Shown here in pieces: positions 1 to 11,826 of a stretch of DNA of 64,000 nucleotides. The stretch is from Aldrovandia affinis. Lineage: Eukaryota > Chordata > Actinopteri > Notacanthiformes > Halosauridae. The position numbers were made by a program, and so were the translations under genes. Numbering within the stretch: the stretch's first letter is position 1; each line of letters starts with the position of its first letter. The notes under the pieces are model-generated. The model was not told where the DNA came from. It did not search any database and worked only from the letters and a program-made list of their open reading frames with translations. Location: the NCBI GenBank assembly GCA_029706075.1, contig JAINUG010000130.1, forward strand, positions 2,646,383 through 2,710,382, in the 5' to 3' direction.

Positions 1-1576
1 AGCAAGAAAAGAGCAAATCCGCTTACCATCCTATAGACTCCAGTTAAAATACAAAATGAATATCCCAAATGCCCCCAATAATCACAAGAAACAGCGAAGA
101 GCACAACACAGATGGACTATACAAACAAGAAAATCTTTGCATAAGAGAGAGCAGAGCAATTGATCATGAAGTTATTAATAGATTAATACTGCTTGCTAAA
201 AATGACTAACAAATGCAACAAAGTAAACGGAATGATGAAAAACAAACACACATCCAGTTTATGTGTTCGGTGCCGAGTGGACAGTGATTAGTTCCAGTAG
301 GATCAAAATGTTGTCATTAAATTTACTCGGGAGCATTTTTAGTGTAGTATAATATAATCATATAATATATATTCATAATATATAGTGTGCGAGTGTTTTC
401 TCTTTTTCAGAAACTAAATTGAAAAAACATATCTGTTTAATACTTGTTATAGCTGTAAATAGTTGCAGAAATTAAATTAATGTAAAATATTTGAGGTAAA
501 TTAGTTAGATAAAATTGAAACAACAAAAAAAGGAGTTCATGCACTCAGCAACAAGTATTATTCAATATAAATTTTGCCTTGGCAATTTTCAGATTTAAAT
601 ATAGTTGTTAAGCATGGGAAATCAAGGAAACAATTGCATTAAGTATTAGCTATCTAATGTAATACACATTTTTATACCTGAAATAACACCAGTTTATGCT
701 TTTAATACTGCGGGTGTTTGAATTACTTGAGCAAATCATTGAAATGAATTGTATTATAAACTCGGCACTGCCTTGCTATTATTCACTAATAGCACTCTAA
801 TGTATTAGTTTCATAAAAATAAAGATAGAGGGGAAAATGCTTTAATATTCTGTTCCTTCACACTGGTGTGGCACATTAAACCTTCATATCAGTTACAGTA
901 TTTGATGGACCATCCATTCATTAGGAATAAAATGTCTCTTCAAATATGGAGAATGCCTAATTGAAAAGGGCACTTCACCTTCCACTCCAAAAACATCATA
1001 GATAGACAAGGAAAAGATCCTTGGGTTTATTTTGTCTAAAGAAATTGAATAGCAGTGCCACGAGCTGAAATAATTCTGAACACCAGTAGATACTGACAAC
1101 TCTTCTGCATCATTACATTGCACCAAAAATGTGTTCCATCTGGAAAAAATTACAAAATAGCATTTATTTTGTCCAATATTTGCTATAAACAACAGGGTTA
1201 ATGGATTTTTAGCAATGATTTAGCAGTGTGTCAAGTGTTTAAATTTGATGATAATTGCACTTGTGAGGTCCTAAAGCTATGAGTTAGTATGTAGAATGCC
1301 AGAAATTCTTGCCAGAATCACGCTGTGCCAGAGATCATGAGCCCCATAGATGAGAAGGGGCTCATCAACCAGTAAAATTAACAATAACAAGTGAAAATTG
1401 ACCGATTGATAACATGGCTCGTGTTCCTGAATTTAAAAAAGAATGCCCCCCCCACCCTGCAGATTAACTGATCTTTATAAATATGTGGATAGGTTGAGCG
1501 TGCTCAGTGATCAGAATTAACCATCCAGATGGTTTGCAGGTCAGCAAATCTTTGAAGCATTGTTTAAAATAAATAG
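1..1576. other. AT-rich non-coding sequence, nothing recognised
   Basis: No domain, repeat terminus or splice structure was recognised. A 99-codon frame at 893-1192 on the minus strand has no motif I know and is taken as chance. Confidence 0.6.
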
Positions 1577-1906
1577 TAAAGGCCAGATTTACAAAAGGAT
1601 TGTGCTTTTTTAATGCAAAAGCAGTCGCTACAAAGTCGCAATATCTACATCAGATTTACTTAACATCTACAATGGGTCAAATCACTATTAGGATGTAATT
1701 TGCAGGGGTTACGTCACTTTGCAACTGCATATGTATACCTGGGGTGAACAAGTTGAAACAGGGTGGAGATTTTGTCAATTAGGCCGATTAAGTATTCAGT
1801 CTGATTTACTAAAGCAAGCCTTAATTGCGACTCTCCTCTTTGCGTGATCATTTTAAGAACACCTGGAAGTAGGCAGTATTTTGCTGAGCACTGACATAGC
1901 CTAGGT

Positions 1907-2125
1907 CAGGGGTCGGCAACCCATAACACTCAAAGAGCCATTTGGACCCGGTTTCCACGGAAAAGAAAACACTGGGAGCCGCACCATTTTCTGTCGACGG
2001 GGGGGGGATGCAAATGAATCGGTCGCAGCGAAAAAAAGCTGCGACCAGTTCATTTATTTCGCGGACCGGGGGTGCAACGCGAAAATAATTCCTACCGCTC
2101 CGGAGCCGCAGGTTGCCGACCCCTG
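1907..2125. mobile_element. Non-autonomous hAT element (MITE) with perfect 8-bp TSD
   Basis: The element opens with caggggtcggcaacc and closes with ggttgccgacccctg, a perfect 15-bp terminal inverted repeat. It is flanked by identical 8-bp direct repeats GCCTAGGT at 1899-1906 and 2126-2133. CAGGG termini plus an 8-bp duplication are diagnostic of hAT. The 219-bp interior is GC- and CpG-richer than its surroundings, contains a G9 run near 1999, and codes for nothing. It lies inside the older Harbinger relic. Confidence 0.92.
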
Positions 2126-2562
2126 GCCTAGGTATTTCACAATCTGTGTTTTGTATTGCACTCTCCTAGGTGCTATAGGCTGACCCAGTGATGCAAAACA
2201 AATCATCACAAATGTTGATGAAAGTACCCCAAGTTCATGTCACGCCAGATTCATTTTAAAGAATAATAATAATCATACATGCAGCTAGGAAACGGGATGA
2301 CAGAGAATCCTGACTATTAGGTAAGTCATTGAAAGTATTGTTTCAGAATTTAAATATACAGTTTATCTTCTATAGAATACATATTGTTTATTAGAACTTC
2401 TCATTTATTTTCAGATATAACATGAAAATTATATGAAAGGATGCAGGATTTATACTGACCCATCTGTCATCACCTAGCAGTTAGTATAAAAATGCAGTTA
2501 TGAATTTTAACATTATTGTTTGTATGCGGTTAGTGGGGTATAGAATTAATCGTAAATACAGT

Positions 2563-3070
2563 TTAACCTTCAGACACTCTTTGGCCTTCTCCCATCACAA
2601 GTTCAGCCATGTCTATTCGTTTCACCCCCACGACTTGCTCATTTTGCAGGGATTGCTGCACCTGTTCTTCTCTCAGTGTTAATATTCTTGCCTCAGTTGG
2701 ACCACCGAATGCGTCTTTTTCCCGCATTATGTTTTTCTTTTGGATGCCCCCTAACATCGTGCCATCTTTTCTTTACATCACCTAACTGTTTGCTTTGTTA
2801 TGCCTAATTAATTGTTTTTTTGTGATTGACCATTACCTCTGTTTCCTGATCAGTAAATGTGTGTTTTCTTTTTCTTGTTGTTCCCTCCTTACTTGTGCCC
2901 CATATCTATTTCTTGGCACATTGTGATCTGGACATGGTAAACATGCCATATTGTTTTGGGCCCTTTTTTATTGGTGTCTCCTACCACTAAATTGCAAATG
3001 GGGGGTTAATTTCTTAATTAGTCATTAGAACCAGTCTTGGTCAATTGGTCATTAATGTGTCAGTATCTGA
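2563..3070 (-). pseudogene. Harbinger Myb/SANT-like DNA-binding protein, degraded copy 1
   Basis: On the minus strand the sequence parallels the better copy at 17140-17642: an FTDQE-type helix start (about 2850), a serine/basic-rich stretch upstream, and a KKRWHDVRGH helix (about 2750-2775), typical of the Myb/SANT-like accessory protein of Harbinger transposons. This protein is thought to help the transposase bind the element ends. Relative to copy 2 it lacks a central block of roughly 75 bp of the DNA-binding domain and is broken by frameshifts. The tryptophan of the WHDV helix is kept here although it is a stop in copy 2. Non-functional. Confidence 0.55.
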
Positions 3071-3141
3071 GACCACAAAATAGCCTTAACATAGCAATTG
3101 TCATTGTGCTGGAACTATTTCTTTAGTAAATCTGGCCCTGA

Positions 3142-4299
3142 CTGTTTCAGCTGCTGTTTCTTGCAAGCAGTAACAAGAGAGCCGTGGGAGAAGGAAGATA
3201 CGAGCACCAAGTCAAAAGCATGCATTAGAATAAAAATGTGCCTGCTATCAACATTGACTAAGGCAATTATCATAAAACTGTATTTCAAGATGGCACTCAT
3301 TAGTGTACCCACGATTAATGTGCGTGTATGTGAAAGAGAGAAGCGCAGAGACAGAGAGTGTAAAATGAAGCAGATCTCTGGTTCTAGGTTACAGAGTAAC
3401 CGAGTGAAGCTTGCCGTTTTATGGCTGCTTCTGTCATAACTGAACTTCCTGTTTTGACACACGGGTGCTGTTGTGTCTCCACCCATGTAGCACATTTCTG
3501 CCACAAATGAGGCAAGCTGTAACGACATTAATGAGCATCACTGATGACCTAAAGGTTGCACTCTGGCATGAACCACACAGAGTGCTTTAAGCATGGCATC
3601 ATCGATAGTTAATTATCTTTCTGGCCTTTGCTGATTTCTCACTGCTATGCAAAGCAGCTGGCTGGGACATGATGCTAATTTATCCACCTTCTGCTTCCAT
3701 ACCCAGTGACTTTTGTTTTAATTATCTCATATTACACCATGACTGACAATAAAGCCTCTCTTGTCAAACGCAGCTCAAGAAATACAATGCCTCCAAGAAG
3801 TGAACATGAACCTTATCATATGCATTTTGGAGACACAAGCTCATTTCAGTTATGTTCCTCCATGAAAATCTGATTCAATTTAAGAAAACATAGGCAATCT
3901 AATGTTTATCCAAATAAAAGCAGCAGATTATTTATTCATTTTAGCAGTATTTTCAAATGGTTGCTGTGGAAAATATGATATAATTTTCTCCTGTATATTC
4001 ATTTCAGTGGTAAAGCATGTATTGCTGGTCTTTTTCTGAATTCCTGAATTCCCCATTGTTACAGGTGTCACTTCAGTTCTGGCCCAAAAGCATCTCTGAA
4101 ATGTTCTGGACCAAAGATCTTCAGGAATAGAGTGGCCACTGTCATTTTGCAACTACATTCTTTTTATTTTGACTGATCTGATTGGTGTGACATTTTTCTT
4201 TTTTTAACAAGTTTGTTATGCCTAATTTGACTTTTTATCCCAATGTGGAATGCCTAATTGTATTTTTAGGACCATCCCATCACTGCAGTATGCTGCCAA
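3142..4299. other. Non-coding sequence, nothing recognised
   Basis: Overlapping frames on both strands at 3098-3528 (up to 137 codons) show no recognisable domain and straddle the transposon end, so they are treated as chance. The rest is AT-rich. Confidence 0.55.
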
Positions 4300-4535
4300 T
4301 TTTGTAAGTCTGCCGCTCCGAAGTTCCCAAGCTGATCCGCAATTCTGTTGGGCAGTAGGACTGTTCTTCTTGTAGTAGAAGCCCGAATTGCCAGTGGAGT
4401 AACTAATGTGAGGAATGCCCTACTGATCAATGCCCTCCCTCACTTGATGATGGAAATTATAATTTGTCCCACATGACTGCCAGCCACAGTTGGCACTGGC
4501 GCAGTCAGAATTCAATTCTGGAGTGTATGTATAAG
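4300..4535 (-). mobile_element. tRNA-derived SINE fragment
   Basis: Read on the minus strand, a decayed B-box-like segment near 4510-4525 is followed by gccagtgccaactgtggctgg. The same arrangement recurs in the minus-strand copies at 48.7 kb and 57.9-58.07 kb. The downstream part (tgagggagggcat, then ggaatgcc... cctcacattagtta) is taken to be the SINE body. The tRNA-like 5' end is not complete here. Family assignment is by internal comparison within this window and by resemblance to fish tRNA SINEs. Confidence 0.45.
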
Positions 4536-5487
4536 GTATACCCATAATTTGTCTTAAATAAGCCTGTTGGTCCCCCCCAACACAAAGTCTGAGAGGATAA
4601 CCATCAAGTCAAGAGCAGACCTTTCCGTAGCAATAGATTCCATTTTGTGGTCCCAAAGGCATTGTTACTGTGTTGCTTCTGAACGCAGTGTACTAAAAGA
4701 CTGCCGTTCATCACGCTGCTCTGTCTGGCCCATACCGAGCTTTGCAAATCTTTGCAGCTGGCTTTTATGCGTTTCAATGATGTGACCTATAATTAGACAT
4801 CTCCGTGAAGCAGTTAAAGGCATATAAACCTGCTCTGAAATAATCAGCACACAAGACCATGAAATGGGGTTTATCTCTCCCATTTGAGGACAGCCACCAG
4901 GACGACGCTTAAGCACATTTCTTTCCCTTTACCCGCAATTTTCATTGAGAGTTTTTTTTCAACAGCGTTTGTTGTCATAACTGACATGTGTTTGTCACTT
5001 CTCCCCAAAGCGGGGGTAAAATTAACGACTAGCCTCAAATTCACCTTCAAATCAAAGAGTTTGCCAGAACAATTACTTGTACAGTTCTTGGCACATCTAA
5101 AGCCTGGATCAATAAACCGTCCGGTGCATTGATAGACAATCCAGTTGCATTTGAAATCCGCAGGCACATCTATTGTAAAACAAAGCTTTTCCTTAATTAA
5201 CTTCCTGCTGAGCAGTAGTTTTTGAAGGGAATTAAATGTTATCTGGGCTATACCTCTGGACAAAGTGTAATGTGCTTTGTACACAATGCACAATTTGCCC
5301 ACTTGACACTTAAAAATACATTGCCAGTCTGGTCACACACATAACAATTCATCATTTTATGCACTCAAGTATTAGAAACCTGCTTCAATGGTTGTGACAA
5401 AAAGTAGCTGTTTTTAGTGCATTATTTGACAGATAAAATAATAATATAAAAACAAAACGTCTGCAATAAAGTGGTAAAGAGGAGGGC
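4536..5487. other. Non-coding sequence, nothing recognised
   Basis: Open frames of 72-143 codons on both strands (for example 4871-5302 minus) have no recognisable motif. No repeat termini seen. Confidence 0.5.
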
Positions 5488-6018
5488 CAGGTAACTGCCA
5501 TAGTAAGAGAAACACTGATATAAAGTGTATTTATAGGGTTTTGGGCTACAATGGGGCACAAGAATAACTTCAGTGAGCCTAGGCATAGATTCTACAAGTG
5601 GCTGGAAGTCTACCGGAGGGATGCAGCACCATTCCATGAGAAATTCCATCATTTGATGTTTTGTTGATGGTGAACGCTGTCTCAGGTGCCTCTGCAGAAT
5701 CTCCCATGAGTGTTCAATCGGGTTGAGATCTGGTGACTCAGACGGCTATGGCATATGGTTTACATTGCTTTCATGCGCATCAAACCTGTGGACGGGGGCA
5801 TTGTCATCCTAGTAGAGACAACTCCCATCAGGATAGAAATGCTTCACCATAGGATGAAGGTGATCACCCAGAATGGCTTTGCATTTATTGGAATTTACCT
5901 TGCTCTCTAAGGTGTTGGGTGCATCTAAACCATGTCAGGTAAATGCACCCCACACCATAACAGAGCCGCCAGAATCCTTCCTTTACTCAAGTGTTTCCTT
6001 TATTGTGGCAGTTACCTG
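5488..6018 (-). mobile_element. Tc1/mariner relic with transposase remains, copy 1
   Basis: It starts caggtaactgcc and ends ggcagttacctg, followed by TA; these are inverted termini shared with four other loci in the window. The minus strand encodes the C-terminal half of a Tc1-type transposase: the (F)YPDGS...DDNAP region near 5790-5840 holding the second catalytic aspartate, the SPDLNPIEH-type segment near 5710-5750, and the MMEFLMEWCCIPP tail near 5600-5652. Several in-frame stops and shifts break it. The N-terminal helix-turn-helix half is missing, so this is an internally deleted, dead copy. Confidence 0.8.
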
Positions 6019-6666
6019 TAGGTTCCTCAAGTAAGTTATTATGTTATGGATATTGGCTACGCTTCTTATCTCAGCCATCAATTGCTATAAACATTATAGA
6101 AATGTTTTCCAGATAGTACTCTGACATCGGTATTGTTCAAACATTGCTATATACATATATGCACTTGGATGTATGACACATGATGTTGTCATGTTGCCTC
6201 GCATAAATGTCAGCTCCACCCGATTGCATTTATTGATCCGACTGATGAGGTTTTCTGAATCAGGCACGATGCAGAATTAAAATACATTTATTAGAGCGCC
6301 AACATAAAGGTCATGTAGTAACATACGTCGTCTCCTGCTGATATTTGGAGATATCTTCATGCAACCTTGCCATAATTTTCCTTTGATAGTTACAGCTCTT
6401 GATGGATTTAGGGTCAGAGTGAGGGGGAGTGAAAGATATTCAGATAATCTTACATAAATTACACATCTCTGTTTTACTTTTGTAAATATGTAGTTGCAAT
6501 GTGTTGTACCACACTAGTTCTTACAATATTGTTATAGTCATCTAATTAATGCTTTGAGCACAGTTAAACATTCTTTCAAATATAAAGTAGATGTTGCTTT
6601 AAGTAATTCCTGACATTATATTAAACAATGCTATTTGATTGTTCAATGTTCTTGTGTGTCCTAAGG

Positions 6667-6672
<6 letters not shown>
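6019..6672. other. Non-coding AT-rich sequence, nothing recognised
   Basis: No open frame of note and no repeat ends identified. Confidence 0.55.
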
Positions 6673-6709
<37 letters not shown>

Positions 6710-6756
6710 AGAGAAAGAGGAGAGAGGAGAGAGGGAGAGAGAGAGGGGGAGAGATA
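6673..6756. repeat. (TA)n followed by GA-rich simple repeat
   Basis: Seventeen TA dinucleotides (6673-6706) run directly into an imperfect GA/GGA purine tract to about 6756. Confidence 0.95.
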
Positions 6757-7228
6757 TACAGGGTGCCATTGGGTACACTGTAAGAAATACAAGACTTAGG
6801 CTAGTGCATTAAGACTTTTTCTTATATTATGTGAATCCCACTTATATTTAATGTATTCAGCACAAGATCACTCATAGATATGCCTCTAAGCTCCATACCC
6901 TTAAGAATTACTCATTTGTAAAGGGCTTCCTAGACACTGTTTTGTACTGCAAAACCTATGTTGCCTCTGTTCTTCTGCAAGAAAAAAATCCGGAAGGAGA
7001 CAATGAAACTAAATTAGACTGCAGCCATTTATAGATGAATTGTGTTAGTTTGGATTCTGGCGAGAATAATTGTCCCCAATTGCTCAACACCATATTTAGG
7101 GCAAATATTTTTTGCCATCATATTTGCACCATATTTAGGGCAAATACGTCTTTGATTCCCAATGAAGAATGAATGGGTGTCAAGACACACACGGCACCAT
7201 TTTTTAAAAGGGGTGGAGGGTGAAATTC
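6757..7228. other. Non-coding sequence, nothing recognised
   Basis: A short direct repeat (ccatatttagggcaaata) occurs twice near 7090 and 7131; otherwise nothing is recognised. Confidence 0.5.
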
Positions 7229-7238
7229 AGTCACCTGT

Positions 7239-7614
7239 ATAAAAATATATATATATTTCAGTTTTTCTCCCAATTTGGTGGACAATTATAAACTCTATTG
7301 CTTCAATTCCCCTTCCCCCACGTGCCAGCCGCCCACGACTACGGGACAAGCTGCTACCCCAGGACCGGCAATGGACTGTTTCCTTCGAGACGGATCTCGC
7401 TAATTAATTTTGCCCACAGGGAAGCTTTCAGTGCTTGCAACGAGTTTGTGTCGGCTTTCCTCCCGCCTCCACCTGGGGCGGACAGCCAATCACCACCCCT
7501 GAACAGGACTCCTGGCCAGAGCCGGGCTGTCACAGCCAGGGATTGAACCCGGGCCACAGTGGGACACCTGCACTCCAGGTGAGAACCTTTACCGATTGCG
7601 CCATCCAGGAGCCC
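7239..7614 (-). mobile_element. tRNA-derived SINE, family A, full-length copy
   Basis: On the minus strand it begins gggctcctggatggcgcaat, with RNA polymerase III A box TGGCGCAATCGG and B box GGTTCAATCCC in tRNA spacing. A GC-rich body follows (containing ggaggaaagccgacacaa) and the 3' tail ends caaattgggagaaaaactg before an AT repeat. Near-perfect 10-bp direct repeats AGTCACCTGT (7229-7238) and AGTCAACTGT (7615-7624) flank it, marking a target-primed insertion. It shares body and tail with the copies at 11827-12147 and 24455-24811. The tRNA-like head is not a functional tRNA gene. Confidence 0.85.
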
Positions 7615-7624
7615 AGTCAACTGT

Positions 7625-8438
7625 GATTTTAGTTTGGTTTTTAGGCTGGAGTAGCTATCACCTTTAACAAGCATACCTCAACACGTTGGCTGATTTTATT
7701 TATTTATTTAAGATGCTCAGCCACCAGGCAAAGTATCTATCTGCATTGTGGGGGATGTAGTTAACTTGTTAGACATCACAGTTGCTGTGGTTATGTTGCA
7801 AAGCCCAAGCAAGGTACCCTCTTGTGGCATGATGATAAAGTAGCCTTTTGTTGGTGTTGATGTCAGCGTGCAGTGTTTGAGAAGCAGTGTTTACTCCCCC
7901 CAATGGATTTTTTCTGGCGCTGGGCCTGGTGCAAGTTTGCTCGAATGCTAAATCATCACAGAGAGACAGAGCACGTTTTCCCGCTCTTTATTGTGTTTCT
8001 TTTTTAAGGACCTCATCTGGTCATCTAGCTCTGTAACATCTCTTTGGGGAGCCATTTGAAATAATATGAGCGTTTCCTCATCAGTGTTTGAATATTTAAC
8101 ATTAACAGGAGGACAAAATTGACTCCCGTATTTTCTTATTCACCACACATTTGTTTTGTTTATACACATACAATAATTTCAAATGTTATCAGTCATTTTT
8201 TACATTTCAGTACAGGCAACTGAAAACGCATCGTGACCAGTAAAGTTAAAAACACTGTGCTTTGTTGTTTTGGATATTTTCTTATTCATAAATAAATAAA
8301 TCTGTCACTGTGACTTGAATTCATTTAGGCCTATGTTCCTTTGTGTTGTGTATAACAGTGCTTAGCTGCTGAGAAAACATACCACTTAAAATGTTATCCT
8401 ATGGGGCACTTATGATATAGAAAGAAGATGCACATGCT
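7625..8438. other. Non-coding sequence, nothing recognised
   Basis: No repeat termini, coding motif or splice structure seen. Confidence 0.5.
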
Positions 8439-8990
8439 TTTAGATTAGATTAGATTAGATTCACTTTATTGTCATTGCCAGTGCAAACACAAAACAATGA
8501 ATTTTCAGTAAGGAGGGTCTTGCCAGTGCAAACACAAAATAGCGAAATTATGTATACAGTGGGAGAAGGTAGGTACTACGTTCTAGTGGGATATAAATAT
8601 AGCAATGGGAGAAGGTGTACTACATACTAATGGGGTATAAATACAGCAGTGGGGGAAGGTATGCTACATACTAGTGGGATATAGATACAGCAGATAGATA
8701 TGAGCAACTATACAGTATGTGCAGGAGAGTAAGTGCAATAATAAGTACACTCTAATATACATTATGCAAGGTATACAGAGTTGATATACATGAGATATGT
8801 GAGTTATATACATGATTACAATAATACAATATTACAGATAGACTATGCTATGGATGTGGACTGTGCCCTGTGAGGTGGTGTGGAGTTCAGCAGTCTGACA
8901 GCTGAGGGGAAAAAGCTGTTCTTAGTCCTGTTGGTTCTGCCTGGGAGGCTGCAGTAGCGTGCCCCAGAGCGAGTGCCACTTTTAATTGTG
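8439..8990 (+). repeat. Fish interspersed repeat with TTAGA head and short tandem units
   Basis: Opens with four to five TTAGA units, then a 'ttcactttattgtcattgccagtgcaaac' type start. A later segment resembling 'gagttcagcagtctgacagctgaggggaaaaagctgttctt' (about 8884-8935) is familiar from many fish genomes. Between them about three imperfect 44-47 bp direct repeats lie at 8557-8690. The class is unknown to me; a non-autonomous DNA element or retroelement tail are both possible. No coding content. Confidence 0.6.
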
Positions 8991-9041
8991 AGTCAAAGTT
9001 TAAGGACAAATTTTGATTGAATCTAGGTGTATTGAATAAGT

Positions 9042-9447
9042 GTAGGGCGTTGGGCCACCACAAACCACCAGAACAGCTTTAATGCACCTTGGCATAGATT
9101 ATACATGTGTCTTGAACTGTATTGGTAGGATGCAACACAATTCTTCCATGAGAAATTCCATCATTTGATGTTTTTCTGATGGTGATTTATATAGATTTCT
9201 CATCAAACCATTCAGTGACCACTTGTGCCCTGTGGATGGGGCATTGTCATCTTGGAAGAGACCACTCCCATCAGGATAGAAATGCTTCACCATGGGATAA
9301 ATTTGATCACTCAGAATGGCTTTGTGTTTATTGTTGTTTACCTTTCTCTATAAGGGATTCAGTGGAACTATAATATGCCAGGGAAATGCACCCCACACCA
9401 TTAGAGTCACCAGAACCCTTCATTGACTGTGTTTCCTTTATTACCTG
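9042..9447 (-). mobile_element. Tc1/mariner relic with transposase remains, copy 2
   Basis: The minus strand keeps MVKHFYPDGSGLFQDDNAP (from 9293), the segment with the second catalytic aspartate of Tc1 transposases. It then jumps directly to EKHQMMEFLMEE near 9165, so the SPDLNPIE region has been deleted. The 9420-9447 end (gtgtttcctttattacctg, then TA) is the family terminus with a small internal deletion. The other terminus (near 9042) is not clear. Dead copy. Confidence 0.75.
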
Positions 9448-10503
9448 TATATAACTCAAGTACAAAACAGTAATTCTGTGCTATGCAGTTTTGTTGCAGG
9501 TCCCACAGTCACTTCACAAGCCCTCTGTATAACTTGTCTTCGATCAGAGCAACACCGATGTCCACTCTTTGCCTTTTTACACATGTATCCTTCCACCAAA
9601 CATACGCCAGTTGGAGGCTTCATCTATAAAAGGTTTGCCTCATTTTCGCTTTTACCAGGGAAATGCAGAAACCCTGTCTGCCCTTCTGAGTGGTCATCAC
9701 GTCCTGACCTGTCATGTGTACACAGGGATGCATTCTCTCGACTAACAGCTTCTTTGTAACAAGTACTTTTAAGCCATTTCACAAATGAACATGTGATATT
9801 GTTACAGTTATCAGTTATTCAAGGCTGAATAATTTTTCCCGTTTGAATAATGAAATTAAAGCAAGGCAATTACTGAGATAATTGGAGTGATATTTTATAC
9901 AGAAAAGAATCGTATTTTCTCCTTCAGGAAAAAAAAAGAAAGAAATCTCTGAACTTAAGATATTAATGTTACAATTTAATCTTTCATAGAATTTGTTCTA
10001 CAATTTGGAAAACATTTCACAGTATTTTGTACAATTATCAGTGTCAGCATACACCTGTCACAGTCAGCACACCCTTCAAAAGGAAAAACTAATCTAACAG
10101 TGCCATTTCCAACACATAGACATGCATTGAACAAAACCCCATTGAACAAAAGGTATATTGTGAGAATAACAAATAAAATAACTGAACAGAAAAGTTCAGA
10201 GCAGTGGCGTAGTTTAAGGATGACCGACTTTGCATCCAATGTTGTGCGGTGAGCCGGCTTCTATGTAAATATGTAACCGAAAAAGAAGAAAGGCACACTT
10301 TACACACACACACACCCAATAAGAAATGACTGTTTCAGACACACAAGTGTACGTTGATGCAAATAACTATCCGTTGACCCACAAAGTCTCTGCACTGTGA
10401 CAAAAGTGCTCTGTTGCTGGGCATTCATTATGGATACAGACTGGTGATCCCATGTGCCTTCCAGGGTCAGCTTTGAATGATAATAATATTAGTAATAAGG
10501 GAG

Positions 10504-10504
<1 letters not shown>
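9448..10504. other. Non-coding sequence, nothing recognised
   Basis: A 93-codon plus-strand frame at 9478-9759 and minus-strand frames at 9976-10319 lack recognisable domains. Confidence 0.5.

Positions 10505-10545
<41 letters not shown>
10505..10545. repeat. (AC)n microsatellite
   Basis: About twenty uninterrupted AC units, followed by an imperfect extension to about 10554. Confidence 0.98.
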
Positions 10546-10550
<5 letters not shown>

Positions 10551-11815
10551 ACATATAAGTACATGTTTAACGGGCTGTTACAGAAGTCCCATATGTGTTG
10601 CTCTGAATTTTCAGTTCTTCCCTTATTTTCCCTGAGGTGAACTAGCGTATGTGCACAATGCAAATTTGAGAAGGCTTCAAGCATTTCAAAGTTTGGATGA
10701 ATCTGGGTAGGAAGATAAGTTTATAATAACAAAGTGTGGGCATGGAATAATCAAAGCAGTATTATTCTGTGAGGAGTAGGAAATGAGTAGTTTGCCTACT
10801 CCACTCTGCATGAGAAAAAATGGATTCCATGCTTTTTCAAGACAAATATAAATAAAACGGGGGGAGGATATGTCTCTTGCTTTTTAGCAGTTTTGTAGTG
10901 TCTCCTGAATAAAGATATGTTTCATTTTATTATATATATATATATAAACAAAAAGAAATAATAATAATATTAAAAAACCCTATTTCTTCAGCTTTCGGTT
11001 TTCTAATTAAAGAGCAACCACAAAACAAGAACATTGCCTATGAAATCTCCTTCTGTGATCTTGCTAAGGAAATATGGCATTTGAGGACATTGCTCTTTGA
11101 TAAAGAGACATCAATCTAGTTTAAATATGATATTTTACAAAAACGTTTCATAAACCTCAAAACGCTTTAAGAAACTCTATATAAAACTAGGTTAATTCAT
11201 TCAAGGCAACAACAAATGCCTGTCTAAAACAACCCTTCAGGGCTAAAGAGAAAGAGAGAGTGAGAGTGTGTATGTGTGCGTGTGTGTGTGCATGTCTATA
11301 CTGTATATATGGTATTGTAGTGGGAGATAGTCGTGTATAGTATTAAAAAATGGTTCGGCCCATCTGCTTAGCTTCCTCAGAAGTCAATCAAGGGTTTTCT
11401 CCTCACTTGGGGGACCAGAATATGGTGTGGGAGACTACTATAGGTTTACCCAAGTGACAGGGAGCTTAACTGTAATAATTAGTGATGAGGAAACCTTCAA
11501 ACTTCCATGCAGACTGCTTCATAAAGTAAACACACTTCAAGATAATTACATTAGCTGAAGGGAATCTAACTATCATAATGCATAATAGTTTATATTTTTA
11601 ATAGTTATAGAGCCACCATTTGCTTGGATAAATAATTAACACAAGTCTTCAATCATAAGACATTTCTTAACAACGTCCCTTGCCGTCTCTTAAAACAATT
11701 ACTGAATATGACTGCTAACATCAGCCTCTACTAAGGTAGAACCAGTGTACGGAAATACACATGGCTGGTTACGGTGTTGCAGGTGAAACAGGTTCTAGCT
11801 AGCTAGGATGTCATT
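10546..11815. other. Non-coding sequence with small (TA)8 and (TG)n tracts
   Basis: A (TA)8 tract lies at 10931-10946 and an imperfect TG/GA tract at about 11250-11296. No gene or transposon terminus recognised. Confidence 0.55.
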
Positions 11816-11826
11816 ACACAATACAG

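Larger units (their letters stand above)
1580..3138 (-). mobile_element. Harbinger-like DNA transposon relic with nested hAT insertion
   Basis: The left end reads aggccagattta and the right end, reverse-complemented, reads gggccagattta, so both ends carry the same Harbinger-type terminal sequence. Flanking trinucleotides are TAA (1577-1579) and TGA (3139-3141), compatible with a decayed 3-bp TWA duplication. The interior holds a degraded Myb/SANT-like reading frame on the minus strand that is also found at 17.1-17.6 kb, and the right-end sequences of the two copies are alike. No transposase is left. A 219-bp hAT element has inserted at 1907-2125. The pairing of the two ends is inferred; they could belong to separate fragments. 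Confidence 0.5.

Noticed and set aside
3115-3528. 137-codon minus-strand frame overlapping a 113-codon plus-strand frame
   Set aside because: It begins inside a transposon end and shows no domain; both strands are open by chance.
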